The notes beneath the pieces were generated by a model that worked only from the letters and a program-made list of their open reading frames with translations, searched no databases and was not told the DNA's origin. The position numbers and the translations under genes were made by a program. Below, piece after piece: positions 1-10,289 of a stretch of DNA of 64,000 nt (position 1 is its first letter; every line of letters begins with the position of its first letter). The stretch is from Bradyrhizobium glycinis (GTDB lineage Bacteria > Pseudomonadota > Alphaproteobacteria > Rhizobiales > Xanthobacteraceae), in NCBI RefSeq assembly GCF_016031655.1, contig NZ_JACCHQ010000001.1, positions 496,001 to 560,000 of the forward strand, read 5' to 3'.

Positions 1-29
1 CGCGCGCCGGCTGAGGCGGCCTAAGTGAG

Positions 30-584
30 CTAGTCGACCGCCGTACGCGCGCGACGGTGGTTGGCCTGCAGCTCCGGATACCCTGTCAGCATCAGCGTGT
101 CGGCGCGGACGCCCCAGCTTTCCAGGCGGTCAAGGAAGCTCATGCCGAGCAGATTGGTCTTCATCTGGCCGCGCTGCACGACGAGGGCTGGCACCGACTT
201 CTCGACCAGCTTGCCGACGGCGAGACGGTCGAGCGTGAGCCGGGCCGCCTTGGTGTGGCCGCCCGCGGTCTCGAGATCGACGTCGTATTCAAGCATCTCG
301 AGCGGCAGCCCGATCGCCTTGGCGGTTTCCCAGGTCAGCACCACCGATGTCGCGCCGGTATCGATTACCATCGGCGCAGTGACGCCGTTGATCTTCGCGC
401 GCAGCGTGAATTCGCCGCCCTGGCCGCGCGGGATTTGCACGGCCGGCGCCGGGGAGGCGGCTTGTGCACGAAAAATATGCGAGACCTTGTGGCTGGCGCG
501 CGCGATCTGGTCGGGATCGCCATAGGCGACGACGGCACCTGCCGTGCCGGCGAGCATGATCAGGACGAGCAGGAAGCGGATCAT
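30..584 (-). CDS. Retropepsin-like clan AA aspartic protease
   Basis: The 184-residue protein has an N-terminal hydrophobic segment (about residues 2-20) that can act as a signal anchor, followed by a single retropepsin-like domain. The catalytic motif DTGATS is at residues 75-80. This matches the small membrane-anchored clan AA (TIGR02281-type) proteases of proteobacteria, which are expected to dimerise and act in the periplasm. The ATG at 584 is preceded by a GGAGG about 6 bases upstream, which fixes the start. It lies just downstream of the DUF1289 gene on the same strand. The physiological substrate is unknown. Confidence 0.85.
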   Translation of the reverse strand: MIRFLLVLIMLAGTAGAVVAYGDPDQIARASHKVSHIFRAQAASPAPAVQIPRGQGGEFTLRAKINGVTAPMVIDTGATSVVLTWETAKAIGLPLEMLEYDVDLETAGGHTKAARLTLDRLAVGKLVEKSVPALVVQRGQMKTNLLGMSFLDRLESWGVRADTLMLTGYPELQANHRRARTAVD

Positions 585-612
585 CGCGCGCCTCCAAGGG
601 TACGCAGGCGGA

Positions 613-816
613 TCAGACGTGCTTTGGGGATCCCACGATCGGCACCAGTCCAGCTTCCGTCATGCGCTCCGGCAAGAGGGCCATGATCGCGCGCCGGTCC
701 GCGCTCTCCATGGCGTGCCAGCGTGCGATCTCGGGCAAGGTGCGGCCGCAGCCGAAGCACAGCTTGGTCTTGGGATCGATCATGCACACGGCGACGCACG
801 GCGTTTCTTTGCTCAT
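613..816 (-). CDS. DUF1289 small cysteine protein
   Basis: This 67-residue protein has four cysteines near the N-terminus (residues 7, 11, 20 and 23 of the ATG form), in the pattern PCVAVC ... CFGCGRT followed by an EIARW segment. That is the signature of the DUF1289 family, presumed to bind a metal or an Fe-S cluster. The function is unknown. I chose the ATG at 816; an in-frame TTG at 852 would add 12 residues that do not look conserved. It sits between the histidine kinase and the aspartic protease on the same strand. Confidence 0.75.
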   Translation of the reverse strand: MSKETPCVAVCMIDPKTKLCFGCGRTLPEIARWHAMESADRRAIMALLPERMTEAGLVPIVGSPKHV

Positions 817-860
817 ACGGACATAGTGAGGGATGATCGGGCATGTCTGCAAGCATCTCG

Positions 861-2456
861 TTAAGAGCCTGTGCCAGCACTCATGATCGGCTTGTGCCGC
901 GGCCGGCGTTTCTCGTCCGGCACAACGGAGCTCTCCGGCTGGAGCGGCGGAGAATCGTCCGAGAGTGGGGCAAGCGCGCTCATCACCCGCTCCGGCGGGA
1001 ACGTGACGATCACCTCGGTGCCGATGCGCAGCTTCGATTTCAGCGTGAACGTGCCGCCGTGCAGGTCGATCAGGTTCTTGGCGATCGGCAGGCCGAGGCC
1101 GGCGCCCTGTTCAGCCGACTTGATCGAACTGGAGCCTTGGCCGAACGAGGCGAGCACGACCGGGATCTCGTCCTCGGGAATGCCGGAGCCGGAATCCCTC
1201 ACCGAGAGATATTGTCCGCCGGAGGCTGTCCAGCCGGCCTTGAGCCAGATCTCGCCGCCCTGTGGGGTGAACTTGATGGAGTTGGAGAGCAGGTTGAGCA
1301 CGACCTGGCGGATCGCGCGCTCGTCGGCCCAGAGCCGCGGCATGGCCTGCTCGAACACTTCGCGGATGGTGATGCCGCGGCTCGAGGCACGCAGCTTCAT
1401 CAGATGATGGCAATCGGCGACGATGCCGACCAGGGATACCGCTTCCTCGTTGAGCTCGTAACGGCCGGCTTCGATCCGCGACAGATCGAGGATCTCGTTG
1501 ATGAGGTTGAGCAGGTGCACGCCGGAATTATGGATGTCGGCGGAATATTCCTTGTAGACCGGCACCGCATGCGCGCCGAAAATCTCGCTCTTCATCACCT
1601 CTGAGAAGCCGAGGATGGCGTTCAGCGGCGTCCGCAGCTCATGGCTCATCTGCGCGAGGAAGCGCGACTTGGCGACGTTGGCGGCTTCGGCGCGGTGGCG
1701 CGCTTCGTCCGAGATTGCCTTGGCCTGCTCCAGCTCGCCGATCAGCGCGTCCTTTTCCGCACGCGCTTCCAGCGTGGCGAAGGTGGAGGAGTGCAGGCGG
1801 TGCGCCAGCAGGACGAAATAGCCTTCGGCGGCGAGCGCCAGCGCTGCCAGGATGTAATTGTCCAGCGATCCGGTCGTCACGAAGCTCAGCGCCATCGCAA
1901 CCGCGACCGGTGCGGTGGCGGCAAGGGCTGCGATCGGCAGATTGGCCGCGAGCATGCTCGATACTGCGATCACAAGCAGCATCAAGAACATCATCAGCGT
2001 TTCCGTGACCATGTCGAGCACGGGATGGATCAGAATCGCCATCCAGCACAGGCCATAGAGCAGGTCGAGCACGACGAAGCGTGTCCGCCATGCGCGCGTC
2101 GCCGCGGGCGAGGCGGGCTCGGTCAGGAAGCGCCGGCAGCTGCGGATCATGGCGCTGTGGATGCAGAGCATGCCAACCGTCCAGGCCGCGGCCGGGATCG
2201 GCTGCATCCATAACCCGAACAGCAGCCCGGTCGCCACCACGAGGAGCATCACGACATAGGAGGCCGACAACCGCGTCTGGGCGTATTGCCCCAGCATCTC
2301 GGCGTCGAACGCCGGCCGGGTTCCACTGGTCGACGTTAACTTGTCGCGCGCCTCGCGCACCCGCTGCGCCGCAGCCCTTCGGCTGCTCGCCGATGGCGCG
2401 CTCACCGGCTCGGCCGGCAGCTGCACGACCTCGGGCTTTTCAGCGGGGTTACTCAT
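861..2456 (-). CDS. Membrane sensor histidine kinase, PleC/DivJ-like core
   Basis: The protein has a cytoplasmic N-terminal tail rich in Ala and Pro and then about six hydrophobic helices (about residues 65-220). A coiled linker leads to the DHp domain with the motif QMSHELRTPLNAILGFSE, where the phospho-acceptor His is near residue 272. A HATPase_c domain follows, with an NLLSNSIKFT N-box and a DSGSGIP G1 box. The DHp sequence with the downstream EILDLSRIEAGRYEL segment resembles the alphaproteobacterial PleC/DivJ/PdhS group that works on DivK-type regulators; the pairing is inferred. No receiver domain or adjacent regulator is present. The start is the ATG at 2456; the frame extends 8 codons further but that part looks like leader. 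Confidence 0.85.
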   Translation of the reverse strand: MSNPAEKPEVVQLPAEPVSAPSASSRRAAAQRVREARDKLTSTSGTRPAFDAEMLGQYAQTRLSASYVVMLLVVATGLLFGLWMQPIPAAAWTVGMLCIHSAMIRSCRRFLTEPASPAATRAWRTRFVVLDLLYGLCWMAILIHPVLDMVTETLMMFLMLLVIAVSSMLAANLPIAALAATAPVAVAMALSFVTTGSLDNYILAALALAAEGYFVLLAHRLHSSTFATLEARAEKDALIGELEQAKAISDEARHRAEAANVAKSRFLAQMSHELRTPLNAILGFSEVMKSEIFGAHAVPVYKEYSADIHNSGVHLLNLINEILDLSRIEAGRYELNEEAVSLVGIVADCHHLMKLRASSRGITIREVFEQAMPRLWADERAIRQVVLNLLSNSIKFTPQGGEIWLKAGWTASGGQYLSVRDSGSGIPEDEIPVVLASFGQGSSSIKSAEQGAGLGLPIAKNLIDLHGGTFTLKSKLRIGTEVIVTFPPERVMSALAPLSDDSPPLQPESSVVPDEKRRPRHKPIMSAGTGS

Positions 2457-2594
2457 CAAGCAACACGGATTCCTGCCCACGCCGGACGCGGGCTTTCTGC
2501 ATTGTCTATCTCTGGCAAGAAATCCTTAAGAGCTGACTTAAGGAGCTAAAGAATTACGTTAACGCGGCGTTAATTTAGACCTCGCCGGTTCCGT

Positions 2595-3932
2595 TCAATG
2601 CAGCGCTGCGTGCTGCGCGATGTAGACCATCGCTCCCGCCAGATAGCCCACGAGCGCGGGGCCTGCGATGCGGCGGGCGTACCAGAAGAACTCGATCTTC
2701 TCGAGGCCCATAGCGGCGACGCCCGCGGCCGAGCCGATGATCAGGATTGAGCCGCCGGTGCCGGCGCAATAGGCGATGAACTCCCAGATGAAGCTATCCG
2801 GGGGGTACTGCACCAGATTGTACATGCCCATCGTCGCCGCGACGAGCGGCACGTTGTCGATAACGGCGCTCAGGAGCCCGAGCAGGATGACGATGATGTC
2901 GAGACGGCCGACGGTGGCGCCGAGCCACTTTGCCAGCAGTTCCAGGACACGGGCATGTTCCAGGCACGCCACGGCCATGAGGATGCCGACGAAGAACACG
3001 ATCGAACTCATGTCGATGCGCGTCAGCGCATGGACGAGGGTGAGGGGACGGCGCACATCCTCGTCCTTGTGGCGGTGGACGATCTCGCCGACCAGCCAGA
3101 GAATGCCAAGCCCGAACAGGACGCCCATGAAAGGGGCGAGGTGGGTTAAGGCCTTGAAGACTGGAACGGCAACCAAGGTGCCGAGGCCGAGATAGAACAT
3201 CAGATTGCGTTCGAACAGCTCGACCTTGAGCGCCTGCACCGACCCTTGCGGCGGCGGGACGATGTCCTTGCCCTTGAGCGAAAAGCCGATGATGAGCAGC
3301 GGTATCAACAAGTTCAGCAGTGACGGCAGGAACACCGACTTCATGATGTTGACGGGAGTGATCTGGCCTCCGATCCAGAGCATGGTCGTCGTGACGTCGC
3401 CGATCACGGTCCAGGCACCGCCGGCATTGGCGGCAATCACGATGATGGATGCAAACAGCAGGCGATCGCTCTTGCTGCCGATCAACTTCTGGATCAGCGA
3501 GATCATGACGATCGTGGTCGTGAGATTGTCGAGGATCGCACTCAGGAAGAACGTCACGAAGCCGATGATCCACATCAACGTGGTCTGCTTCGTGGTGCGG
3601 ATGACCGAGGTGATGACCTCGAAGCCGTTATGGGCGTCGATGACCTCGACGATCGTCATGGCGCCGATCAGGAAGAAGACGATCTGCGCGGTCGAGGCGA
3701 CGGATTCGTCGAGCTGGTGGTTGACGAGCGAGGCGTCGCCGACGGATAGCGCGTAGATGGTCCAGAGCAGGCCTGCTCCCAGCAGGGCCGAAGCGCTCTT
3801 GTTGATGCCGAGCGGATGTTCGAGCGCGATGGCGGCATACGCGACGATGAAAACGGCGGCTATCACGCTCAGCAAATCAATCCCCCGGAATTCGTTCTTC
3901 AGCTCGATGCGGCCTCGTCGCGGCGCAGGCAC
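2595..3932 (-). CDS. nhaD: NhaD-type Na+/H+ antiporter
   Basis: This is a 445-residue polytopic protein with roughly 12 hydrophobic segments. It carries the NhaD/ArsB-superfamily features: an AILDNLTTTIVM segment near the middle and a second VIDNVPLVAATMGMY segment in the C-terminal half, each with an Asp-Asn pair inside a helix. The family exchanges Na+ (or Li+) for protons at the inner membrane. The start is a GTG at 3932, since no ATG lies before the first helix. It is separated from the histidine kinase by about 140 bases that contain no gene. Confidence 0.85.
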   Translation of the reverse strand: MPAPRRGRIELKNEFRGIDLLSVIAAVFIVAYAAIALEHPLGINKSASALLGAGLLWTIYALSVGDASLVNHQLDESVASTAQIVFFLIGAMTIVEVIDAHNGFEVITSVIRTTKQTTLMWIIGFVTFFLSAILDNLTTTIVMISLIQKLIGSKSDRLLFASIIVIAANAGGAWTVIGDVTTTMLWIGGQITPVNIMKSVFLPSLLNLLIPLLIIGFSLKGKDIVPPPQGSVQALKVELFERNLMFYLGLGTLVAVPVFKALTHLAPFMGVLFGLGILWLVGEIVHRHKDEDVRRPLTLVHALTRIDMSSIVFFVGILMAVACLEHARVLELLAKWLGATVGRLDIIVILLGLLSAVIDNVPLVAATMGMYNLVQYPPDSFIWEFIAYCAGTGGSILIIGSAAGVAAMGLEKIEFFWYARRIAGPALVGYLAGAMVYIAQHAALH

Positions 3933-3986
3933 CGTGCAGAGGCTGGTGACGGTCGCACTGCCCGGCCGCGACCGTCGAGGCGTTCC

Positions 3987-4859
3987 TCAGCGCTGCAGGC
4001 GCGCAAGCAGGCTCGACGTATCCCAGCGCTTGCCGCCCATCTTCTCGACCTCCGAATAGAACTGATCGACCAGCGCGGTCACCGGCAGATTGGCGCCGTT
4101 GCGGCGGGCTTCGGCCAGCGAGATCGAGAGGTCCTTGCGCATCCATTCGACGGCGAAGCCGAAATCGTACTTGCCCTCGTTCATGGTCTTGTAGCGGTTT
4201 TCCATTTGCCAGGACTGCGCCGCCCCTTTCGAGATGGTCTCGATCACCGCGGCGACGTCGAGGCCGCTCTTCTTGGCGAAATGGATGCCCTCGGAGAGGC
4301 CCTGCACCAGACCGGCGATACAGATCTGATTGACCATCTTGGTCAGCTGGCCGCTTCCGGCGGGCCCGAGCAGCTTGCACATCCGGGCATAGGCGCCCGT
4401 GATGATCGGCTCGGCGCCGGAATAGGCCTCCTGTGCGCCGCCGCACATCACCGTCAGCACGCCGTTCTCGGCGCCGGCCTGGCCGCCGGAGACAGGGGCG
4501 TCGACGAATTTGAAGCCGGCCTTGGTGGCAGCGGCATCGAGCTCACGGGCGACCTCGGCAGAGGCGGTGGTGTGGTCGACGAAGGTCGCACCCTTCTTCA
4601 TGCCGGCGAAGGCGCCGTCGGGGCCGATCGTGACCGCGCGCAGATCGTTGTCGTTGCCGACGCAGCACATCACGAAATCCTGACCCTCGGCGGCGGCCTT
4701 CGGCGTCGGTGCGGTCTTGCCGCCGAACTTGTCCGCCCATTCCTTCGCCTTGGCCGCGGTGCGGTTGTAGACGGTGACCTCATGGCCCCCTTTTTTCACG
4801 AGGTGTCCGGCCATGGGGAAGCCCATCACGCCAAGACCGAGGAAAGCGACTTTAGCCAT
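3987..4859 (-). CDS. NAD(P)-dependent beta-hydroxyacid dehydrogenase family reductase
   Basis: The 290-residue protein starts MAKVAFLGLGVMG, a classic GxGxxG dinucleotide-binding fold, followed by an all-helical C-terminal domain. The substrate motif DAPVSGGQAGAENG and the catalytic Lys segment GQLTKMVNQ place it with 3-hydroxyisobutyrate dehydrogenase and tartronate-semialdehyde reductase (GarR/GlxR). The exact substrate cannot be told from sequence. The open frame continues upstream to 5270, antisense to the next gene, but the ATG at 4859 gives the normal family length and N-terminus. It is divergent from the VOC gene at 5043. Confidence 0.85.
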   Translation of the reverse strand: MAKVAFLGLGVMGFPMAGHLVKKGGHEVTVYNRTAAKAKEWADKFGGKTAPTPKAAAEGQDFVMCCVGNDNDLRAVTIGPDGAFAGMKKGATFVDHTTASAEVARELDAAATKAGFKFVDAPVSGGQAGAENGVLTVMCGGAQEAYSGAEPIITGAYARMCKLLGPAGSGQLTKMVNQICIAGLVQGLSEGIHFAKKSGLDVAAVIETISKGAAQSWQMENRYKTMNEGKYDFGFAVEWMRKDLSISLAEARRNGANLPVTALVDQFYSEVEKMGGKRWDTSSLLARLQR

Positions 4860-5042
4860 TGTGGTACCTTGTCCGTAGTTCGGGTTTACGGTTCTTGCCA
4901 GGCGGGGGACGCCTGGGTTCCGCGGTGAGGGCGGACCGGAGGCGCACCATAAACCCTTGAGGCCAGAGGGCAACGGCTTCGTTTGGCGGGCTCCTGTGCT
5001 AGGCTGGCGACCCAAGGACTTCAAAACAAGGGAGCGAGAAGC

Positions 5043-5480
5043 ATGGGCGGCGTGAGCGTGGGCGTCCTCGATCACTTCAACATCCGGACCCGGAATCTGG
5101 CCGAGACCGTCCGCTTCTACGAAGACGTGCTGGGCCTGGAAAAAGGCGCGCGGCCGAACTTCGCCTTCCCGGGCGCCTGGATGTACAGCGAGGGGAGGCC
5201 GGTGGTGCATCTCGTCGACATTTCTCCGACCGACGAGCCACAAAAGCCGGATTCCGGCGTTGTCCACCACGTGGCCTTCATCAGCCGCGGCTTTGACGGC
5301 ATGAAACAGCGGCTGGCGTCAAAGGGGATGAAGTTCGAGTCCCGCCAGGTGCCCGGCGGCGATCTCTGGCAGATCTTCGTCCACGACCCCAACGGGGTCA
5401 TGATCGAGCTGAACTACGAGGCCGCCCGGGAGCAGGGGGCGGCGCCGGCCGAAAAGGCGGACGATATCGGCAGACAGTAG
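5043..5480 (+). CDS. VOC (glyoxalase/bleomycin resistance) family protein
   Basis: The 145-residue protein has the beta-alpha-beta-beta-beta vicinal oxygen chelate fold: it opens LDHFNIRTRNLAETVRFYED, has a central HHVAFISRGFD segment and ends IFVHDPNGVMIELNYE. Metal-ligand-like His and Glu residues are present (DHFNI, VHHVAF, ELNYE), so it is probably a metal-dependent lyase or dioxygenase. The substrate is unknown. The ATG at 5043 follows a GGGAG-like site and gives the standard N-terminus; an earlier in-frame ATG at 4983 adds an unconserved leader. Confidence 0.82.
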   Translation: MGGVSVGVLDHFNIRTRNLAETVRFYEDVLGLEKGARPNFAFPGAWMYSEGRPVVHLVDISPTDEPQKPDSGVVHHVAFISRGFDGMKQRLASKGMKFESRQVPGGDLWQIFVHDPNGVMIELNYEAAREQGAAPAEKADDIGRQ

Positions 5481-5533
5481 CCTTTTGGGCGTTTCCGCTC
5501 TAATGGGGCATCCTCAACTCCAGGAGATGCGCT

Positions 5534-6670
5534 TTGAGCGTGACGCAGCAACAGGTTCTCGACAGCCTCAAGGGGGTCAAGTCGCCCCGCGGGGTCGCGC
5601 TTCCCCAGGCCAATGTGCTGAGCGCGATCAGCGCGTCTGATGGCAAGGTGTTCTTCTCGATCAATGTCGACGCCGCCGAGGCAAGGGCCTGGGAATCCGT
5701 CCGGGCCGAAGCGGAGGCCGCCGTGCGCAGCATTCCCGGCGTCACCACCGTCATGGTGGCGCTGACCGCCGAGCGCAAGCCGGGCTCCGCGCCGCCGCCA
5801 CCCCCGCAGCCGAGCCGCGGCGCGCCCGGCGTGCAGCCTGCCCATGCCCACAAACCGCCGCAGGGCGCTGGGTCGCCGATGGCGCGGCAATCGGAAATTC
5901 CCGGCGTAGCCGCCGTGATCGCGGTCGCCTCCGGCAAGGGCGGCGTCGGCAAGTCGACCACGGCGCTCAATCTGGCGCTCGGCCTGCGCGACCTCGGCCT
6001 CAAGGTCGGGCTGCTCGATGCCGATATCTACGGCCCCTCGGTGCCGCGCCTGACGGGCCTGCGCGACAAGCCGGAGCTGAACGACGAGCGCAAGATGATT
6101 CCGCTTCGGCGCTTCGGGCTCGCCATCATGTCGATCGGCTTCCTGGTCGAGGAGGAGACCGCGATGATCTGGCGCGGCCCGATGGTGATGTCGGCCGTGA
6201 CGCAGATGCTGCGCGACGTTGAATGGGGCAAGCTCGACGTGCTGGTCGTCGACATGCCCCCGGGCACCGGCGATGCCCAGCTCACGCTGGCGCAGAACGT
6301 GCCGCTCAAGGGCGCCGTGATCGTCTCGACCCCGCAGGACCTGTCCCTGATCGACGCGCGGCGGGGGCTTGTCATGTTCAAGAAGGTCAATGTGCCTGTG
6401 CTCGGGATTGTGGAGAACATGAGCTACTTCCAATGTCCGCATTGCGGCACGCGGTCCGACATTTTCGGCCATGGCGGCGCCCGACATGAGGCCGAGAAGC
6501 TCGGGGTGCCATTCCTCGGCGAGGTCCCCCTGCACATGGCGATTCGCGCCACCTCGGACGCCGGCAATCCCGTGGTCGACAGCGAGCCGGACGGCCCTCA
6601 TGCGGCGATCTACCGCGCCATCGCCGGCCAGGTCCGGGACCAGCTCAAGGGCGTCATTGGCGCGGCCTGA
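5534..6670 (+). CDS. mrp: Mrp/ApbC-family P-loop ATPase, Fe-S cluster carrier
   Basis: This 378-residue protein has an N-terminal MIP18/DUF59-like domain (about residues 1-85), a Pro/Ala linker, and a ParA/MinD-type ATPase domain. The deviant Walker A SGKGGVGKSTT is near residues 133-143. The pair CPHC near residues 300-303 is the conserved CxxC that bridges an Fe-S cluster in the dimer. Homologues hand Fe-S clusters to apo-proteins. The start is a TTG at 5534, supported by a GGAG 7-8 bases upstream and by the position of the first conserved residues. Confidence 0.92.
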   Translation: MSVTQQQVLDSLKGVKSPRGVALPQANVLSAISASDGKVFFSINVDAAEARAWESVRAEAEAAVRSIPGVTTVMVALTAERKPGSAPPPPPQPSRGAPGVQPAHAHKPPQGAGSPMARQSEIPGVAAVIAVASGKGGVGKSTTALNLALGLRDLGLKVGLLDADIYGPSVPRLTGLRDKPELNDERKMIPLRRFGLAIMSIGFLVEEETAMIWRGPMVMSAVTQMLRDVEWGKLDVLVVDMPPGTGDAQLTLAQNVPLKGAVIVSTPQDLSLIDARRGLVMFKKVNVPVLGIVENMSYFQCPHCGTRSDIFGHGGARHEAEKLGVPFLGEVPLHMAIRATSDAGNPVVDSEPDGPHAAIYRAIAGQVRDQLKGVIGAA

Positions 6671-6832
6671 CCGGTCGCCGCAGCAAGCTCCGGGGACATG
6701 CGACTTTCGTAGAGTCCCGTTATGCCATTGTCGCGTTCCGAAACCGGGCTGGCCGTGTTAAAGGCCCACGGCAGTCAAGCCCCTTCGGTTCGACGCGACC
6801 TCAACGCGTCGCCGGAAAGCGCGGCGGCATAA

Positions 6833-7963
<1,131 letters not shown>

Positions 7964-7988
7964 TCTACGGCTGAAGTCGGAAGACCGG

Positions 7989-8026
7989 AAAGCCCGGCCT
8001 CGCTCGCGAGGCTGGGCTTTTTCTTT
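7989..8026 (+). terminator. Rho-independent terminator after first TRAP binding protein
   Basis: Inverted repeat with arms AAAGCCCGGCCTCG and CGAGGCTGGGCTTT (one G-T wobble), a 4-base loop, and a T-rich tail. It lies 26 bases after the stop of the gene ending at 7963. Confidence 0.85.
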
Positions 8027-8129
8027 GCCGCAGTGCGATCGGGATGGCATTCGGTCCCGTGATGTTCCATTCTGTCGGCAAGCCTCGGCAAGAAAGGCTC
8101 CACAATCAGATCCATCAGGGTAGGAAATC

Positions 8130-9218
8130 ATGAAGAGAAGAGACTTCATCAAGGTCACAGGACTTGGTGCGGCCGGCGCCGCCACGCTCGCGGCGCCCGC
8201 GATCGCGCAGTCGATGCCGGAAATCAAATGGCGCATGCCGACGAGCTGGCCGAAATCGCTCGACACGCTGTTTGGCGGCGCCGAGATGATGTGCAAGATG
8301 GTCGCCGAGGCCACCGACAACAAATTCCAGATCCAGATCTTCGCGGCCGGCGAAATCGTGCCGGGCCTGCAGGTGCTCGACGCCGTGCAGAACGGCACCT
8401 GCGAGATCGGCCACACCGCGTCCTATTATTATTTCGGCAAGGACCCGACCTTCACCTTCGGCTCGGCCGTGCCGTTCGGTCCCAACATGCGCATCAACCA
8501 GGCCTGGTACATGCTGGGCGGCGGCCGCGACGTGCTCAACGAGTTCTACAAGGGCTACAACGTCGTCTCGCTGCTCGCGGGCAACACTGGCTGCCAGATG
8601 GGCGGCTGGTTCAGGAAAGAGGTCAACACGCCCGACGATCTCAAAGGCATGAAGTTCCGCATCGGCGGCTTCACCGGCCGCGTGCTCCAGAAGCTCGGCG
8701 TGGTGCCGCAGCAGCTTGCCGGCGGCGATATCTATCCGGCGCTGGAGAAGGGCACGATCGACGCCGCCGAATGGGTCGGGCCCTATGACGACGAGAAGCT
8801 CGGCTTCTACAAGATCGCGCCGCACTATTATTATCCCGGCTGGTGGGAAGGCGGACCGATGCTGATGGCATTCGTCAACCTCGACAAATGGAACGCGCTG
8901 CCGAAATATTACCAGAGCGTGCTGGAGCAGGCCGGCCACTACGCCAACAATTACATGATGGCGCGCTACGACAACGCCAATCCGCTGGCGCTGAAGAAGC
9001 TGCTGGCGGGCGGCACCAAGCTGCACGCCTTCTCGCCCGCGATCATGGATGCCTGCTACAAGGCCGCCAAGGAGCTGCACGCCGAAGTCGCTGCGACCAA
9101 CCCGAACTTCAAGAAGGTGCACGACTCGCTCGCCAAGTTCACGAGCGACGGCTACTCCTGGTTCCAGGTCGCCGAGGTCGGCTACGACATCTTCATGGCG
9201 CGGCGCTCGCAGAGCTGA
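8130..9218 (+). CDS. TRAP transporter substrate-binding protein, TakP-like (copy 2)
   Basis: This is a second 362-residue twin-arginine exported binding protein (MKRRDFIKVTGLGAAG), clearly paralogous to the one at 6875. The same [19 protein letters not shown] and [10 protein letters not shown] blocks are present, with many substitutions elsewhere (for example SYYYFGKDPTFTFG instead of [14 protein letters not shown]). The two copies probably bind related 2-oxoacids with different affinity or specificity. A GGTAGGAAATC site precedes the ATG at 8130. A strong hairpin follows the stop. The nearest permease genes are ten kilobases downstream on the other strand. Confidence 0.88.
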   Translation: MKRRDFIKVTGLGAAGAATLAAPAIAQSMPEIKWRMPTSWPKSLDTLFGGAEMMCKMVAEATDNKFQIQIFAAGEIVPGLQVLDAVQNGTCEIGHTASYYYFGKDPTFTFGSAVPFGPNMRINQAWYMLGGGRDVLNEFYKGYNVVSLLAGNTGCQMGGWFRKEVNTPDDLKGMKFRIGGFTGRVLQKLGVVPQQLAGGDIYPALEKGTIDAAEWVGPYDDEKLGFYKIAPHYYYPGWWEGGPMLMAFVNLDKWNALPKYYQSVLEQAGHYANNYMMARYDNANPLALKKLLAGGTKLHAFSPAIMDACYKAAKELHAEVAATNPNFKKVHDSLAKFTSDGYSWFQVAEVGYDIFMARRSQS

Positions 9219-9237
9219 TCGCCCGGTCCATCGCATG

Positions 9238-9269
9238 CAGCGCCCCGGAGCGAAGGCTCCGGGGCGCTG
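9238..9269 (+). terminator. GC-rich hairpin, probable terminator
   Basis: Perfect inverted repeat with 14-base arms CAGCGCCCCGGAGC and GCTCCGGGGCGCTG around a GAAG tetraloop, 19 bases after the second TRAP binding-protein gene. The T-tract is weak (TGTCGTT). Confidence 0.7.
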
Positions 9270-9475
9270 TCGTTGACATGCGGGACCGCGTCCAAACAAA
9301 AACCTGGAAAACAACCCCATGCACAGTAGACGGGGACAGGTTTATCAATGACTTGGCGGCCTAGCGCGAGCTTTGCTGAATTGCCGAACTCACTTGTTGC
9401 GTCGGGCAAAACAGTGGTAGAAGCCTATGATCGCATAATCCGAATTTCGGCTCGATGCCCGGCCTAGGGGATCCG
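9270..9475. other. Intergenic stretch, possible interspersed-element remnant
   Basis: No coding frame is supported here. The stretch has phrases (CCTGGAAAACAACCCCATGC, and further on GTCGGGCAAAACAGTGG) that resemble intergenic sequences I recall from several Bradyrhizobium loci, so it may be a remnant of a dispersed element. It marks the left edge of the accessory block. Confidence 0.3.
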
Positions 9476-9722
9476 ATGAGCTTCGATCCCGATCGAATTC
9501 AGAGCGCATTGCGCCAGGCTTGGTCGCTGGCGACAGCCAGTCAATGGACGGCGGACAATCCCGCGGCCGGGCAGTGCAACGTCACTGCGCTGCTCATTGC
9601 TGCTCATTCATGAGCTCTTCGGCGGCGACCGCCTGAAGACGCCCTGCCGGCCAGCGACCATTATTACAAATCGGATCGAAGGCAAGAGATACGACTTCAC
9701 GGCGCGCCAGGGATCGGTTTGA
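9476..9722 (+). pseudogene. YunG-like gene, frameshifted copy A
   Basis: The ATG at 9476 opens MSFDPDRIQSALRQAWSLAT and continues to a conserved core ADNPAAGQCNVTALLI. Then the 10-base unit GCTGCTCATT is duplicated in tandem, shifting the frame to a stop at 9611-9613. Beyond it, the expected HELFGGD, a further segment and NRIEGKRYDFTA can still be read, but in changing frames because of at least one single-base deletion and one insertion. The same core is found again at 11518-11787. The family resembles YunG-type small proteins of unknown role. The differences from copy B are mostly at third codon positions, so both were once under protein-level selection. Confidence 0.7.
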
Positions 9723-9909
9723 CCGGCAGGTCGCGATCAATCGCCTGCCAGTGGCGACAGTTGGGAAATAAATCCTCTTCGAAGCGAAGGCGCGTCACGT
9801 CGAACGTTGTCGTCCGTGACATCAAAATGACCTGGCAAGCAAAATCTCTGGGTAGTAGACCGACCCGGAGATCGGGTATGCTATGGCTTTACAACCTGAG
9901 GACGAATTC

Positions 9910-10287
9910 ATGGCGAGCCTTTCAGAGCACGAACTGGCGGTGAGAGAACTGCTTCTGCGGACGCGGCCGGATGCTGCAGCGTTGAGTGATGCGACGATCA
10001 ACGACCTCGTCAAAGGAAACAACCCGACGTCAGGAAGCGGCGGTCCTGCACTGGAGCTGAACTTGTGGCCTCTGGTGGAAGAAGTGGTGAAATGGCTACC
10101 CGTCGTTTCGGCAGTCGTATCAGTTGTAAGCAATACGCTGAATATCAAGAAGGCGTTGACTCCCGAGAAGAAACCAAGCGTTACGGAGATTGCCGATGCA
10201 GTCGTGGAGCGCCTCGTTCAAGAGAACATAGTGGTGACATACGATCGCGCTGCGATTGAGAACGCGGTCAAGCTTGCTCTGCCTTAG
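9910..10287 (+). CDS. Small protein of unknown function, partner of membrane protease
   Basis: I do not recognise the family of this 125-residue protein. It has a charged N-terminus (LSEHELAVRELLLRTRPD), a Gly/Ser hinge near residue 40, a strongly amphipathic or membrane-seeking stretch LWPLVEEVVKWLPVVSAVVS, and a C-terminal predicted helical part. I placed the start at the ATG 9910, which has GAGGAC 6 bases before it; an in-frame ATG at 9883 has no good ribosome site. The stop is only 2 bases before the next gene, so the two are translated as a pair. The layout (soluble end, hydrophobic hinge) could be a substrate, adaptor or effector-associated partner of the protease; this is conjecture. 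Confidence 0.65.
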   Translation: MASLSEHELAVRELLLRTRPDAAALSDATINDLVKGNNPTSGSGGPALELNLWPLVEEVVKWLPVVSAVVSVVSNTLNIKKALTPEKKPSVTEIADAVVERLVQENIVVTYDRAAIENAVKLALP

Positions 10288-10289
10288 CA

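Noticed and set aside
3987-5270. 427-residue version of the reductase with a 137-residue N-terminal extension
   Set aside because: The extension is antisense to the VOC gene, and the conserved dinucleotide-binding start lies at 4859.
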